Shown here in pieces: positions 24,697 to 32,942 of a stretch of DNA of 39,422 nucleotides (positions are counted from its first letter, which is position 1; the number at the start of each line of letters is the position of its first letter). The notes under the pieces were generated by a model. That model made no database searches. It had not been told where the DNA came from and saw nothing but the letters and a program-made list of their open reading frames with translations. The position numbers were made by a program, and so were the translations under genes. The stretch spans positions 1 through 39,422 of the forward strand of contig JAMOMM010000261.1 in the NCBI GenBank assembly GCA_027067085.1, given 5' to 3'. The DNA comes from Hyphomicrobiales bacterium. GTDB lineage: Bacteria; Pseudomonadota; Alphaproteobacteria; Rhizobiales; Aestuariivirgaceae.

Positions 24697-25250
24697 CAGT
24701 TATTTTCCTTTTTTTGAAATTTCGTTGAGCCGCTGATAACACTCACTAAACGACTTGCCTTTTGAGGTGACATTTCGTTCAAAATTGCACTTGCTTCACG
24801 TGGCTTTAACTTGATTAAAATAGATATCGCCGTGTCATAATCCACCAGAGAAATTTGAGCTGCTGCTGTATCTGGTTCCATGATCGAGTAAATTGCCACC
24901 AAAGATAACGTCATTTTACTGACAAATGCCTCACGGCGTTCAACCCATTTTTTATACTCTGCTTGCTTTTTTTCAAATTGTAGAATTACCTTTTTTAGTT
25001 TTTTTTCCATTTCTGCAAGCTTCTTAGCCTGCCAAACATTTTTAGCATCTTGCGCTGCATCTCCATTATTGAAACAAAACTTGTGGAAATCCTTTTCAAA
25101 AGTTGGACTGACTGATTTTATAACAGTTGGTTTCTTTTGCGGTTCTACCGCTATCGACATACTGACAAAGAAAACCAGCCCAATAGGGATTAACGCTAAT
25201 TTTATAAGCTCTCTCAACAACCAGTTTCTAAAAATTTTCTGTATAATCAT
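24696..25250 (-). CDS. motE: Periplasmic MotC chaperone MotE
   Basis: 184 residues with an N-terminal hydrophobic export segment (about 16-34). A helical, Lys-rich stretch (VWQAKKLAEMEKKLKKVILQ) and a C-terminal LKPREASAILNEMSPQKASR of the MgtE-N-like type follow. Cys59 in FHKFCFNNGD may be the disulfide-forming cysteine described for rhizobial MotE. MotE stabilises and targets MotC. It overlaps the flgI stop by 4 bases. Confidence 0.88.
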   Translation of the reverse strand: MIIQKIFRNWLLRELIKLALIPIGLVFFVSMSIAVEPQKKPTVIKSVSPTFEKDFHKFCFNNGDAAQDAKNVWQAKKLAEMEKKLKKVILQFEKKQAEYKKWVERREAFVSKMTLSLVAIYSIMEPDTAAAQISLVDYDTAISILIKLKPREASAILNEMSPQKASRLVSVISGSTKFQKKENN

Positions 25251-26353
25251 TGGACAATTAAATCTGCTTGAAGCGCGCCTGCTGTTTTAATCGCTTGAAG
25301 AATAGCGATCACACCTTTAGGTTTTAAGCCGATACTATTTAAGCCTGCCACCAAATCGTAAAGATCGGTGCCAACGAGGATAGCTAAACTACCGCCCTTT
25401 TCTTTCCCCGTTACAAAGGTTTCTGGTGTCACCGTGGTTTTACCGTTGGAGAAAGGCCCTGGTTGCGATACACGAGGTACTTCCGTTATCCGAACGGTTA
25501 GATTTCCGTGTGTTGCAGCGACAGTTGAAATCGTAACTTGAGCGCCGATAACAACGGTACCAGTCCTCTCATCGATCACAACTCGGGCAGGCGAATCTGG
25601 GGTAACTGTTAAGTCACCAAGTTGGGCAATAAAGTGAGCAACCGATATTTTCGACGGTTTTTGAATCTCAATGGTTCTCATATTCTTTGACCACGCCAGC
25701 GACTTTCCATAACGTTTTCGAGTATATTTATTAATCGCCTTGGAAATCATTACTGATGTTTTAAAATCTGGATTTCGCAATTCAAATACAATTTTTTTCT
25801 GTTTGAAAAATGAACCGGTGACCTCGCGCTCAATTATTGCACCATTGGGAATACGCCCACTTGTTGGCACGCCTTGCGTTACACTTTCAGCCAGTCCTTG
25901 TGACACAAACCCTGTTACAGTCAAGGGACCCTGAGCTACCGCATAAATTTTACGGTCAGCCCCTTTCATTGGAGTCAAAATAAGAGAACCTCCAACCAAA
26001 GAAGACGCATCTCCCAAAGAAGAAACATTTACATCAATTTTTGACCCTCTATTAATGAAAGGTGGCAATGTCGCCGTTATCATGACGCTCGCAACGTTTT
26101 TAGTTTGCGAAGTAGAGCGTTCGAATTTCGCGCCTAAGCGTTCAAGCATTATCCGCAAAGCCTGCTCTGTAAATGGTGAATTTCGTAAATTATCACCTGT
26201 ACCATTTAGACCAACAACCAAACCATAACCAATAAGTTGATTGTCGCGAACACCGCGAATAGTCACAATATCTTTTATGCGCGCCGCCGATAAACTTGGC
26301 AAAACATTCAAAAACATCGCGCATAGTAAGAAAAATGGCAGGAATGATTTCAT
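25247..26353 (-). CDS. flgI: P-ring protein FlgI
   Basis: 368 residues, standard length. Signal peptide (residues 1-24), then RIKDIVTIRGVRDNQLIGYG and LVVGLNGTGDNLRNSPFTEQ, nearly invariant in the family. C-terminal LYDLVAGLNSIGLKPKGVIA. It forms the periplasmic P ring with chaperone FlgA, encoded immediately upstream with a 4-base overlap. Confidence 0.97.
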   Translation of the reverse strand: MKSFLPFFLLCAMFLNVLPSLSAARIKDIVTIRGVRDNQLIGYGLVVGLNGTGDNLRNSPFTEQALRIMLERLGAKFERSTSQTKNVASVMITATLPPFINRGSKIDVNVSSLGDASSLVGGSLILTPMKGADRKIYAVAQGPLTVTGFVSQGLAESVTQGVPTSGRIPNGAIIEREVTGSFFKQKKIVFELRNPDFKTSVMISKAINKYTRKRYGKSLAWSKNMRTIEIQKPSKISVAHFIAQLGDLTVTPDSPARVVIDERTGTVVIGAQVTISTVAATHGNLTVRITEVPRVSQPGPFSNGKTTVTPETFVTGKEKGGSLAILVGTDLYDLVAGLNSIGLKPKGVIAILQAIKTAGALQADLIVQ

Positions 26354-26814
26354 TTGGTCAGCACTTCCACCGAACCGTCGGCCCGTACAGTACCGATAAC
26401 CTGTAAACCAGTATCGATATTACGCGTTTGGATAACTTGCCCGACGGTCGCAGATTTTAAAGACATCGCTTTTGTGACGATTGAGAGACCACCTAATTTA
26501 TAACGAAGAGTAACAACCTGCCCTACTTTTACAGTATATGCCTGGCGTAAAAATCGCCGCTCAATCGGGCGCCCCGCGACCAAAGTTCTGTTAGCTACTT
26601 TTCCAATAACTTCTGCCTTGCCACGCACCTTGCCGCCACGGGCAATATACACATCTACAAAACGCGCTTCTCGAAGCATATTAATTTGAATTTTTTCGCC
26701 AGGATAAATTGTAATTACTGGTACAATTAAAATGCCTTCAGCTTGAGCTTGATGGCCAGTCAATAAGACAGTCCCAAAGGCCAGATTGCCAACAATCATC
26801 AACCAACGTCGCAT
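26350..26814 (-). CDS. flgA: P-ring assembly chaperone FlgA
   Basis: 154 residues, the short alphaproteobacterial form. Signal peptide to about residue 25 (GHQAQA), then a SAF-type domain with VANRTLVAGRPIERRFLRQ and VKVGQVVTLRYKLGGLSIV. FlgA assists P-ring assembly in the periplasm. The gene begins immediately after the flgG stop. Confidence 0.92.
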   Translation of the reverse strand: MRRWLMIVGNLAFGTVLLTGHQAQAEGILIVPVITIYPGEKIQINMLREARFVDVYIARGGKVRGKAEVIGKVANRTLVAGRPIERRFLRQAYTVKVGQVVTLRYKLGGLSIVTKAMSLKSATVGQVIQTRNIDTGLQVIGTVRADGSVEVLTK

Positions 26815-27603
26815 TTAGCGAATACCTTTTGCAACTGTTCCAGCCATTTCATCTGCTGCTTGGATTACCTTTGAGTTCATTTCATAGGCACGTTGTGCCG
26901 CGATCAATTCAGTAATTTCGCGAACAGGATCAACATTTGAACTTTCCAAATACCCTTGATTGACTGTTGCAAACCCAACATCACCAGGGACGCCAGTAAC
27001 AGCGGCACCTGAAGCTGCGGTTTCACGAAATAAATTACCACCCAATGGGTCTAAGCCACTGTCATTAGCAAAATTAGCCAAAGAAAGTTGACCTAGTTCT
27101 TCCAATTCTGTTTGCCCGCTAATTCGAGCAAAAACTTGTCCAGTCTTATTGATTACAACTTCCAATGTATTTTGAGGAATGGTTATTTCTGGTTGTACAA
27201 CATAGCCATCTAGCGTCACTAATTGGCCAGTTGAGCTTTTATTAAAGGCACCCGCCCGCGTATAAAGAGTCTCTCCAGAACTGTTATTAATTTGAAACCA
27301 TCCCCGTCCTGTTAGTGCCACGTCAAGTTTGTTTGAAGTATGGGCTAACGCACCTTGAAGGTGCAGTTTACGCACGGCAGCAGATCTAACGCCTAGCCCT
27401 ACCATAGCACCTTCAGGAATAGCATTTTCACCGCCGCGGTTTGCAACGCCAGGAAGTCGCTCTGCTTGGTAAAGTAAATCTGTAAACTCTGCCCGAGCCC
27501 GTTTGAATCCTGTCGTATTGATGTTGGCAATATTATTGGCAATAACCTCTACGTTAAGTTGCTGGGCGGCCATACCAGTTGCTGCAATTGCGAGGGCTTT
27601 CAT
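26815..27603 (-). CDS. flgG: Distal rod protein FlgG
   Basis: 262 residues. MKALAIAATGMAAQQLNVEV and NNIANINTTGFKRARAEFTD at the N terminus, YLESSNVDPVREITELIAAQ and MNSKVIQAADEM at the C terminus are textbook FlgG. It forms the distal rod passing through the P and L rings. It is preceded by fliE with a 22-base gap. Confidence 0.97.
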   Translation of the reverse strand: MKALAIAATGMAAQQLNVEVIANNIANINTTGFKRARAEFTDLLYQAERLPGVANRGGENAIPEGAMVGLGVRSAAVRKLHLQGALAHTSNKLDVALTGRGWFQINNSSGETLYTRAGAFNKSSTGQLVTLDGYVVQPEITIPQNTLEVVINKTGQVFARISGQTELEELGQLSLANFANDSGLDPLGGNLFRETAASGAAVTGVPGDVGFATVNQGYLESSNVDPVREITELIAAQRAYEMNSKVIQAADEMAGTVAKGIR

Positions 27604-27625
27604 TATTCATATTCTCCTAAATTCT

Positions 27626-27931
27626 TTAGATCGCCATACGGCTAATTTCTTGATAGGCTGATACCACTTTATCTCGAACAGCGATTGCAGTTTGCAGCGT
27701 GCGCTCAGCTGCCATTACTTGGTCAACTACTTGCTGAATTGATGCTTTATCAGATATGCCCGCAATGGCCGTTGTTTCGGCCTTAGTGATGGTATCCACT
27801 GCCGTTGACGCCACATTTTTCATTACTTCGTCAAATCCACCCGACGGATTTGTTGCTATATTATTGCCAACTGAAACTTTCGAAAAACTTGTTCCCGAAA
27901 CAAAATTCGTATTACCGATTGCATCTATCAT
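27626..27931 (-). CDS. fliE: MS ring-rod junction protein FliE
   Basis: 101 residues. The C-terminal half has SIQQVVDQVMAAERTLQTAI and VVSAYQEISRMAI, the FliE signature. It is the first exported component and links the MS ring to the proximal rod. Spaced 4 bases after flgC. Confidence 0.95.
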   Translation of the reverse strand: MIDAIGNTNFVSGTSFSKVSVGNNIATNPSGGFDEVMKNVASTAVDTITKAETTAIAGISDKASIQQVVDQVMAAERTLQTAIAVRDKVVSAYQEISRMAI

Positions 27932-27935
27932 CTAT

Positions 27936-28349
27936 CTAGGTCCTCATCAGGTCTAAGGTCATAGAGACTAACTCTCTTGACTGTTTGTAAATCTGCAGAT
28001 TGGCTTGGTAAATTCGATTGGCTTGGCGCATATCAGCCATTTCAATCAACGGATTCACATTTGGTAATTTCACATAGCCATTCTGATCTGCAGCAGGACT
28101 TCCCGGATTTAATTCAACTTTAAATGGTGAGCGATCAACACCATAGCTTGAAACTTTTATTAAGTTTACGCCTGATGCTCGGTCAACCTCACTGGTGAAA
28201 CTAATCGTTTTCCGCGCATAAGGGTTGGCACCTGGCGTATTTCCCGTTGAGCGCGCATTGGCAATATTTTCTGAGATGATAAGCAAACGTTCAGACTGAG
28301 CGCTCATACCAGATGCTGCTATCCTTGCTGGGCTTAATAGTGGGTCCAT
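27936..28349 (-). CDS. flgC: Proximal rod protein FlgC
   Basis: 137 residues. IAASGMSAQSERLLIISENI and ANARSTGNTPGANPYARKT at the N terminus, YVKLPNVNPLIEMADMRQAN toward the C terminus. Proximal rod subunit assembled with FlgB and FlgF. It starts 2 bases after the flgB stop. Confidence 0.97.
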   Translation of the reverse strand: MDPLLSPARIAASGMSAQSERLLIISENIANARSTGNTPGANPYARKTISFTSEVDRASGVNLIKVSSYGVDRSPFKVELNPGSPAADQNGYVKLPNVNPLIEMADMRQANRIYQANLQIYKQSRELVSMTLDLMRT

Positions 28350-28351
28350 CT

Positions 28352-28747
28352 TTAACCTTTCACACTCATCAATAACATACGATGAAATGACTTCACTATA
28401 TTTGCGTTGAGCGCATACGATCGCGCAACTTCACTACCCTTTATTAATTCAGCTTCAATAGAAACAGAGTTCCCTGAGTGTGATATTTCAATGCTTTGAG
28501 TTGTACCTTTCGAAGCATGCGAACGATCAGTAATTCCTTGCGCATTAAGATGCTTTGAATGAGTTCGACTTAAGCCACCAGAAAAACCTGATGCTTGAGA
28601 TTTTAAAATGCTTGAAAATGGTTCAATTTCACGCGATTGATATCCAGTAGTACTTGCATTTGCAATGTTACTTGCAATAACCCCTTGCTTCTCTGTAAGC
28701 CACTGGGCCTTTTGCGAAGCTATCGAAAAGAGTTGTACGCTGCTCAT
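28352..28747 (-). CDS. flgB: Proximal rod protein FlgB
   Basis: 131 residues. AQWLTEKQGVIASNIANAST and TTGYQSREIEPF match the FlgB N terminus, and the last 25 residues form the conserved rod helix (SYALNANIVKSFHRMLLMSV). First gene of a ten-gene operon running to fliP. Its promoter must lie in 28,748 to about 28,890, shared with a divergent plus-strand promoter. Confidence 0.96.
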   Translation of the reverse strand: MSSVQLFSIASQKAQWLTEKQGVIASNIANASTTGYQSREIEPFSSILKSQASGFSGGLSRTHSKHLNAQGITDRSHASKGTTQSIEISHSGNSVSIEAELIKGSEVARSYALNANIVKSFHRMLLMSVKG

Positions 28748-28765
28748 AACACCCCCAAAAAGTTT

Positions 28766-28782
28766 GTTAAGGAATTGTTAAG
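28766..28782. promoter_or_regulatory. Direct repeat with 11-bp period before flgB
   Basis: Plus strand reads GTTAAGGAATTGTTAAG, two GTTAAG units 11 bp apart, with a third GTTAAAG 7 bp further on. They lie only about 20 bases before the flgB start codon. This is close for an activator site, so the role is doubtful unless transcription starts very near the gene. Confidence 0.28.
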
Positions 28783-28855
28783 AGTTAAAGCTTGCCCGAA
28801 GCTTAAATCGAACCAAGAACTGTCCGAATATTGGGGAGTGCCTCACTTTTACCTT

Positions 28856-28884
28856 TTGTCAACTTTTCAAGGTTAATTTAATTT
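28856..28884 (+). promoter_or_regulatory. Candidate sigma70-type promoter for the plus-strand RNA element and following genes
   Basis: TTGTCA (28,856-28,861), a 17-base spacer, and TAATTT (28,879-28,884). Transcription would begin near 28,891, just before the first hairpin of RNA element B. The -10 match is only moderate. The same -35 area reads TTGACA on the minus strand, so it may also serve flgB. Confidence 0.45.
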
Positions 28885-28894
28885 GTGGCTAGTT

Positions 28895-28963
28895 TTCGCA
28901 TATACCAAATAGCGAACAATTAAAGGCATGATGCCAAAAAGCCACATCGGTTCAAATCCGATA
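28895..28963 (+). promoter_or_regulatory. Conserved structured RNA element, copy B
   Basis: First hairpin TTCGC...GCGAA (28,895-28,916), then GGCATGATGCC (28,925-28,935), exactly 10 nt, then ATCGG-TTCAAAT-CCGAT (28,946-28,962). The last hairpin has five perfect pairs and a seven-base loop identical to a tRNA T-loop. The GGCATGATGCC and CCGAT segments are the same as in the flagellin leader copy. It is on the strand opposite flgB, so it belongs to the plus-strand genes downstream. No tRNA can be folded around it. Confidence 0.6.
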
Positions 28964-29112
28964 TTTCCTTTCATAAGTTTTTATCCACATTGTTTTGTGC
29001 GCTTGTCACCCCAGTTTGTTTTTTAAGGTGGTAATCGATAGTCGTTGCTTAATTGCGATAGCTAATGCTTGGCCATGCTTGCATCCAACTCAATTCCGAC
29101 AGAGGAAGAAGC

Positions 29113-29376
29113 ATGTCCTTTTTTACTATACTTGCGATATCATCAGTTGCCTTACCAACCCAATTACCTCAGAGCAATGAATTCGGGTTTTTATTTCAAA
29201 TAGACTCTTTTAGCCCACTGGTCGTCGAGTATGTGGTTTCTTGTTCACGGTTAACACCAAAGGGAAAAGGCTACGGAATTATATCGTACTCGAGTGTCGA
29301 TCGTTTTTACTGCACACCCTCTCAACACTGTTTTAAAAAACTGAGGATAGCACACAGGGAAACTTGTGGTTTCTAA
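29113..29376 (+). CDS. Small hypothetical protein, 87 residues, Cys-containing
   Basis: ATG at 29,113 is chosen over an ATG 48 bases upstream because AGAGGAAG lies just before it. The N terminus MSFFTILAISSVALPTQ is mildly hydrophobic, perhaps an export signal. The rest has four Cys spread over the last 45 residues (SCSR, FYCT, QHCF, ETCGF). No family is recognised. It lies between RNA element B and the diguanylate cyclase gene, 41 bases before the latter, so it may be co-transcribed. It could also be a chance ORF. Confidence 0.4.
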   Translation: MSFFTILAISSVALPTQLPQSNEFGFLFQIDSFSPLVVEYVVSCSRLTPKGKGYGIISYSSVDRFYCTPSQHCFKKLRIAHRETCGF

Positions 29377-29417
29377 GTCCGCTAAACAAAACAATTTTAT
29401 TTTCAGAGTGACAAAAT

Positions 29418-30479
29418 ATGCTACAAAAAAACTATCAAATATCCATTCCAGATATCGACAATACAGATAACATCGATTCCGAGTATGCCCACTCTGTTAA
29501 GGTGGCAAATGATGTTTTTAAATTGGTAGAAACTCACACGACACCGCCAGTCCCACAAACGTACGACCTTTGGTACCAATATGTACAAGGAAATGACAAA
29601 GATCTCAATCAGCAAATTGATGCCATCATAGATCGTGGAAAACACCTAAGTCAGCAAGATATTGAACTTATTCACCAGAGTTTTGCTGATAACAATCACC
29701 AACAAATAAATGAAATTGGTGAAGATCTGGAAGAGGCGTGCCTTCAACTAATGAGCATGCTGACATCGCATATAAATCTCAATGACGGCTATGAAAACTC
29801 CCTGATAGAGGCCAACGCTGAACTGAACGCCAACCCCACTCCCGAGAATTTAAAGCTCGTGGTCAAAGCATTAATTTCTGAAAATGAGAAAGTTACAAAA
29901 AACTCTTCGAAACTCAAACAAGAACTTTCAACAGCAGTAAGTTCATTGGAGGAGCTAAACGAGGACCTTAGAAAGTCAAGAAAAAACGAACTAACAGACC
30001 CATTGACACTTATAGGAAATCGTAAAAAGTTTAACATATCACTTGCCCAAAACCTTCAACTTGCCCAAGAAAAATGTATTCATTTTTCTGTTATCATTGC
30101 TGATTTAGACAACTTTAAAATCGTTAATGACAATTTTGGACACCTCGTCGGCGATGCAATTTTGAAATTATTTGCAAAAATAATGATTAAGAATGTCAAA
30201 GGTCGAGATATCGTTACGCGTTATGGCGGAGAGGAGTTTGCGCTCATACTTCCCAGCACAGACCTGAACGGAGCATTCCTTGTAGCCGAACAAATCCGCC
30301 TTGACCTTTCTTCTCAAAACCTTCAAGTCACAGAAAATAAAAACCCAGTTGGAGTTGTCACTGCATCGTTTGGCATTAGCCAGTACCGCAAGGGCGACAC
30401 ATCTCAATCCATAGTCGCGAGAGCCGACAAAAGGTTATATGAGGCAAAGAGGGGTGGACGGAATCAAGTAAAAAAATAG
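29418..30479 (+). CDS. Diguanylate cyclase (GGDEF protein)
   Basis: 353 residues. The N-terminal 185 residues form the soluble region common in alphaproteobacterial cyclases (PVPQTYDLWYQYVQGNDKDL), followed by a coiled coil (about 155-190). The GGDEF domain covers about 190-350: DPLTLIGNRKKF, ADLDNFKIVNDNFGH, and RYGGEEFALILP with GGEEF at 270-274, the active form. The inhibitory RxxD site reads KGRD (Lys261), so product feedback may be weakened. It is an insertion, in the opposite direction, between fliI and the flgB operon, suggesting a role in the motility switch. Confidence 0.93.
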   Translation: MLQKNYQISIPDIDNTDNIDSEYAHSVKVANDVFKLVETHTTPPVPQTYDLWYQYVQGNDKDLNQQIDAIIDRGKHLSQQDIELIHQSFADNNHQQINEIGEDLEEACLQLMSMLTSHINLNDGYENSLIEANAELNANPTPENLKLVVKALISENEKVTKNSSKLKQELSTAVSSLEELNEDLRKSRKNELTDPLTLIGNRKKFNISLAQNLQLAQEKCIHFSVIIADLDNFKIVNDNFGHLVGDAILKLFAKIMIKNVKGRDIVTRYGGEEFALILPSTDLNGAFLVAEQIRLDLSSQNLQVTENKNPVGVVTASFGISQYRKGDTSQSIVARADKRLYEAKRGGRNQVKK

Positions 30480-30530
30480 ATCAAAATTTGCGTAAATCCT
30501 TGTACTCTCCCCAAAGAGATTAGGGCGCAA

Positions 30531-30560
30531 GCTGGATTGTGGCACCCATCACAATCCAGC
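30531..30560. repeat. Perfect 11-bp hairpin downstream of the cyclase gene
   Basis: GCTGGATTGTG and CACAATCCAGC around an 8-base loop, about 50 bases after the cyclase stop. No T-run follows on either strand, so it is not a typical terminator. It could protect the 3' end of the transcript. Confidence 0.5.
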
Positions 30561-30618
30561 AAACTATTTAGGCAAAATTGACAAGCAACACTCTCTCTGT
30601 CCAAACTGTTGTTTGTTT

Positions 30619-30657
30619 AAACGGTCAGGTTTGATGTAAAATCAAATCTGACCGTTT
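30619..30657 (+). terminator. Strong 17-bp hairpin, likely terminator of the plus-strand unit
   Basis: AAACGGTCAGGTTTGAT pairs with ATCAAATCTGACCGTTT across a 5-base loop (GTAAA). The single imperfect pair is G-U in a plus-strand transcript but C-A in a minus-strand one, favouring the plus direction. GTTTTG follows, a weak U-tract. Confidence 0.7.
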
Positions 30658-30660
30658 GTT

Positions 30661-30851
30661 TTGTAATTATGACAATAAGGCATTGGGTGAACTGCCGAAT
30701 AAACGATATCCTTGTTTTCGATCCATGCTCGCACACGAGCTGATCTAGATTCAGTCATGTGAACTGTCTGCAGTTTTTATAATGAAACACCAGGCTTTCT
30801 CTGCACGCGGATAATTTTTTTAGAGTGCGCTGTTCGTCCATCATAACATCA
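30661..30851 (-). other. Gap after fliI with two tiny overlapping ORFs
   Basis: On the minus strand, just past the fliI stop, a 29-codon frame starts MMDEQRTLKKLSACRESLVF and ends at a TGA inside ATGA. The overlapping ATG opens a 38-codon frame, MTESRSARVRAWIENKDIVY onward, ending NGQI. The ATGA junction and protein-like composition could mean a small coupled gene pair or one small gene split by a frameshift. I recognise neither, ribosome binding sites are weak, and chance is likely. Confidence 0.2.
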
Positions 30852-32216
30852 TCATTGCGATAGAGTTTTAGACAGTTCAGCAAATACATCTAAAACATGA
30901 GGTGCATCAGCTTCTTGCTGCAGAGTCTTGTAAATTTTTGGAACCCAGACGATAGCTTGGTCGATATCTAAATCTACACCAGGCGTATACCCACCAATTA
31001 ATCTCAAATCCCTAGAATCTTCGTAACGAGCAATAAAAGAACGCAACATTAAAATCAATTTTTCCTGCTCAGCTGTCCAGCTATGCTTTGCCAAACGCGA
31101 TACAGACGACAAAATATTTACCGCTGGATACCGACCTTGCTCAGCGATTGACCGATCTAGCACAATATGCCCATCTAGAGTCCCACGAACATTATCCGCA
31201 ACTGGGTCATTAATATCATCGCCATCAACCAAAACCGAAAAAATACCTGTAATCGCACCACAGTCTTCATATCCTGTTCCGGCTCGCTCAAGCAATTTAG
31301 GCATTTCAGAAAAAACTTCGGGCGGATACCCGCGCGACACTGGCGTTGCACCCGATGCTAACAACACATCACGACTGGCATGGGCAAACCGCGTAATTGA
31401 ATCGACAATCAACAAAACATGCTCACCACGATCGCGAAAATATTCGGCAATCGTAAGCGCAATTTTTGGCGCCATTCGCCGCATCATTGCACTTTCATCA
31501 CTTGTTGAAACAACACCAATTGCTTTACTCGCGTTAGAACCAATTGCATCTTCAATAAACTCTCTGACTTCGCGTCCTCTTTCACCAACCAAAGCAAAAA
31601 CCACTCTATCAAATTCTTGGGAGCGAGCAAGCATGGTTAAAAAAGTAGACTTTCCAACACCTGACCCAGCAAAAACACCAATCCGTTGCCCTTGACAAAT
31701 TGGGGTAAACAAATCGACTGCTTTAATCCCCGTTTTAATAGGAACATTTACTCGTTTGCGCCTCATTGCATCGGGTGGTGCGCGATCCACACTCACCGCA
31801 CAATCGCCTTGTTCAAGCTCTCCAAGCCCATCGATTGGCTGACCAAGTCCATTGAGTATTCGCCCACTCCAACTCTCATCAGGCCGCAAAGTGAGTGAAC
31901 CCTTTCTCCAAACTGGTGTACCAAGCCTAATATCCAAGTTAGACTGAAAGGACTTTACAGTTACTGTCGACTTATTAATGGAAATTACTTGGCCAAGATA
32001 CTCGATTTTTTGACGGCCTTGTTGGTTCACATCAAGAGAAACACATTCGCCAAGTTTGACAAACCGCGACAAGCCAGAAACCTGATAACTTGATGGTGTA
32101 ATCTCAACGACATAGCCTTTTACACGTATGAAGTTATTTTCTTCAACGACACTTTTGACGATATTATTAAAGCGTAATAAACGGTCAAAATTAGAGTGCT
32201 CAGGCTGAAGGTTCAA
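30852..32216 (-). CDS. fliI: Flagellum-specific export ATPase FliI
   Basis: 454 residues. Walker A AGSGVGKST at about 183-191, Walker B VLLIVDSITRFA with Asp272, and GERGREVREFIED. It is related to F1-beta and energises cargo unfolding at the export gate with FliH and FliJ. It overlaps the flgF stop by 4 bases. Its operon contains DUF1217 and flgF upstream. Confidence 0.98.
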   Translation of the reverse strand: MNLQPEHSNFDRLLRFNNIVKSVVEENNFIRVKGYVVEITPSSYQVSGLSRFVKLGECVSLDVNQQGRQKIEYLGQVISINKSTVTVKSFQSNLDIRLGTPVWRKGSLTLRPDESWSGRILNGLGQPIDGLGELEQGDCAVSVDRAPPDAMRRKRVNVPIKTGIKAVDLFTPICQGQRIGVFAGSGVGKSTFLTMLARSQEFDRVVFALVGERGREVREFIEDAIGSNASKAIGVVSTSDESAMMRRMAPKIALTIAEYFRDRGEHVLLIVDSITRFAHASRDVLLASGATPVSRGYPPEVFSEMPKLLERAGTGYEDCGAITGIFSVLVDGDDINDPVADNVRGTLDGHIVLDRSIAEQGRYPAVNILSSVSRLAKHSWTAEQEKLILMLRSFIARYEDSRDLRLIGGYTPGVDLDIDQAIVWVPKIYKTLQQEADAPHVLDVFAELSKTLSQ

Positions 32217-32938
32217 ACTCTTGCCCCAAGGGTTTTAATCGCTTCTAACGCTGCTTTCTCACTTTCATTAGTCAGTGTATTGAGCATATCAAAAGCACGC
32301 GAGACCTGTATAAGGTGAGACATTTCCATTATCGCATTTACATTTGATTGCTCAACGAAACCTTGCAAAACGCCCGCACTAGAAAAATCAACAATGCCAA
32401 CCACAGCGTCACCTGTTGTAACACTGGAAGTATCATATCGCACTAGATTTGCATTAGGAGGTATTTTAAATAACCCAATAGCACTCACCTGCTTTTTATT
32501 CTGGGTAATCATACCATCAGAAGAAATTTTTGGTGGACCAGCTTTAGGGTCAAGCTGAATCGGCGCGCGGCCGACATCCAAAACCAGATGCCCAGTCAAC
32601 GTTTGCAACGAGCCATCAGGAATAATTCTAAACCGCCCGTCTCGGGTATAGGCTGTTCCATTTGGCGTTTGAATTGCAAACCATCCATCGCCTCGTACTG
32701 CAACATCTAACACATTTCCAGTTTTTACGATTTCACCTGCATTACGGCTTATAAAAGTCTCGCCTGAGGATGCATAAGAGACAGACCGTGAACCTACCGT
32801 TGAAATAACCGACGAAAACTTCAAGCCCTCACCGCGAAAACCAACAGTTTGTGCATTAGCAACGTTATGAGCAATTGAATCCAATTGCTTTTCAAGCCCA
32901 ATCTGCCCTGACAGCGTAACAGGAAATCCAACTTTCAC
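32213..32938 (-). CDS. flgF: Rod protein FlgF
   Basis: 241 residues. LEKQLDSIAHNVANAQTVGF (SIAHNVAN is the rod motif), VAVRGDGWFAIQTPNGTAYT and GFVEQSNVNAIMEMSHLIQV are FlgF/FlgG features; the shorter length and place before fliI identify FlgF. Proximal rod component. Confidence 0.93.
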   Translation of the reverse strand: MKVGFPVTLSGQIGLEKQLDSIAHNVANAQTVGFRGEGLKFSSVISTVGSRSVSYASSGETFISRNAGEIVKTGNVLDVAVRGDGWFAIQTPNGTAYTRDGRFRIIPDGSLQTLTGHLVLDVGRAPIQLDPKAGPPKISSDGMITQNKKQVSAIGLFKIPPNANLVRYDTSSVTTGDAVVGIVDFSSAGVLQGFVEQSNVNAIMEMSHLIQVSRAFDMLNTLTNESEKAALEAIKTLGARV

Positions 32939-32942
32939 GAAC

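Noticed and set aside
28946..28963. T-arm-like hairpin suggesting a tRNA
   Set aside because: No acceptor, D or anticodon arm can be folded around it, and the same hairpin recurs with a fixed upstream partner at two other sites.
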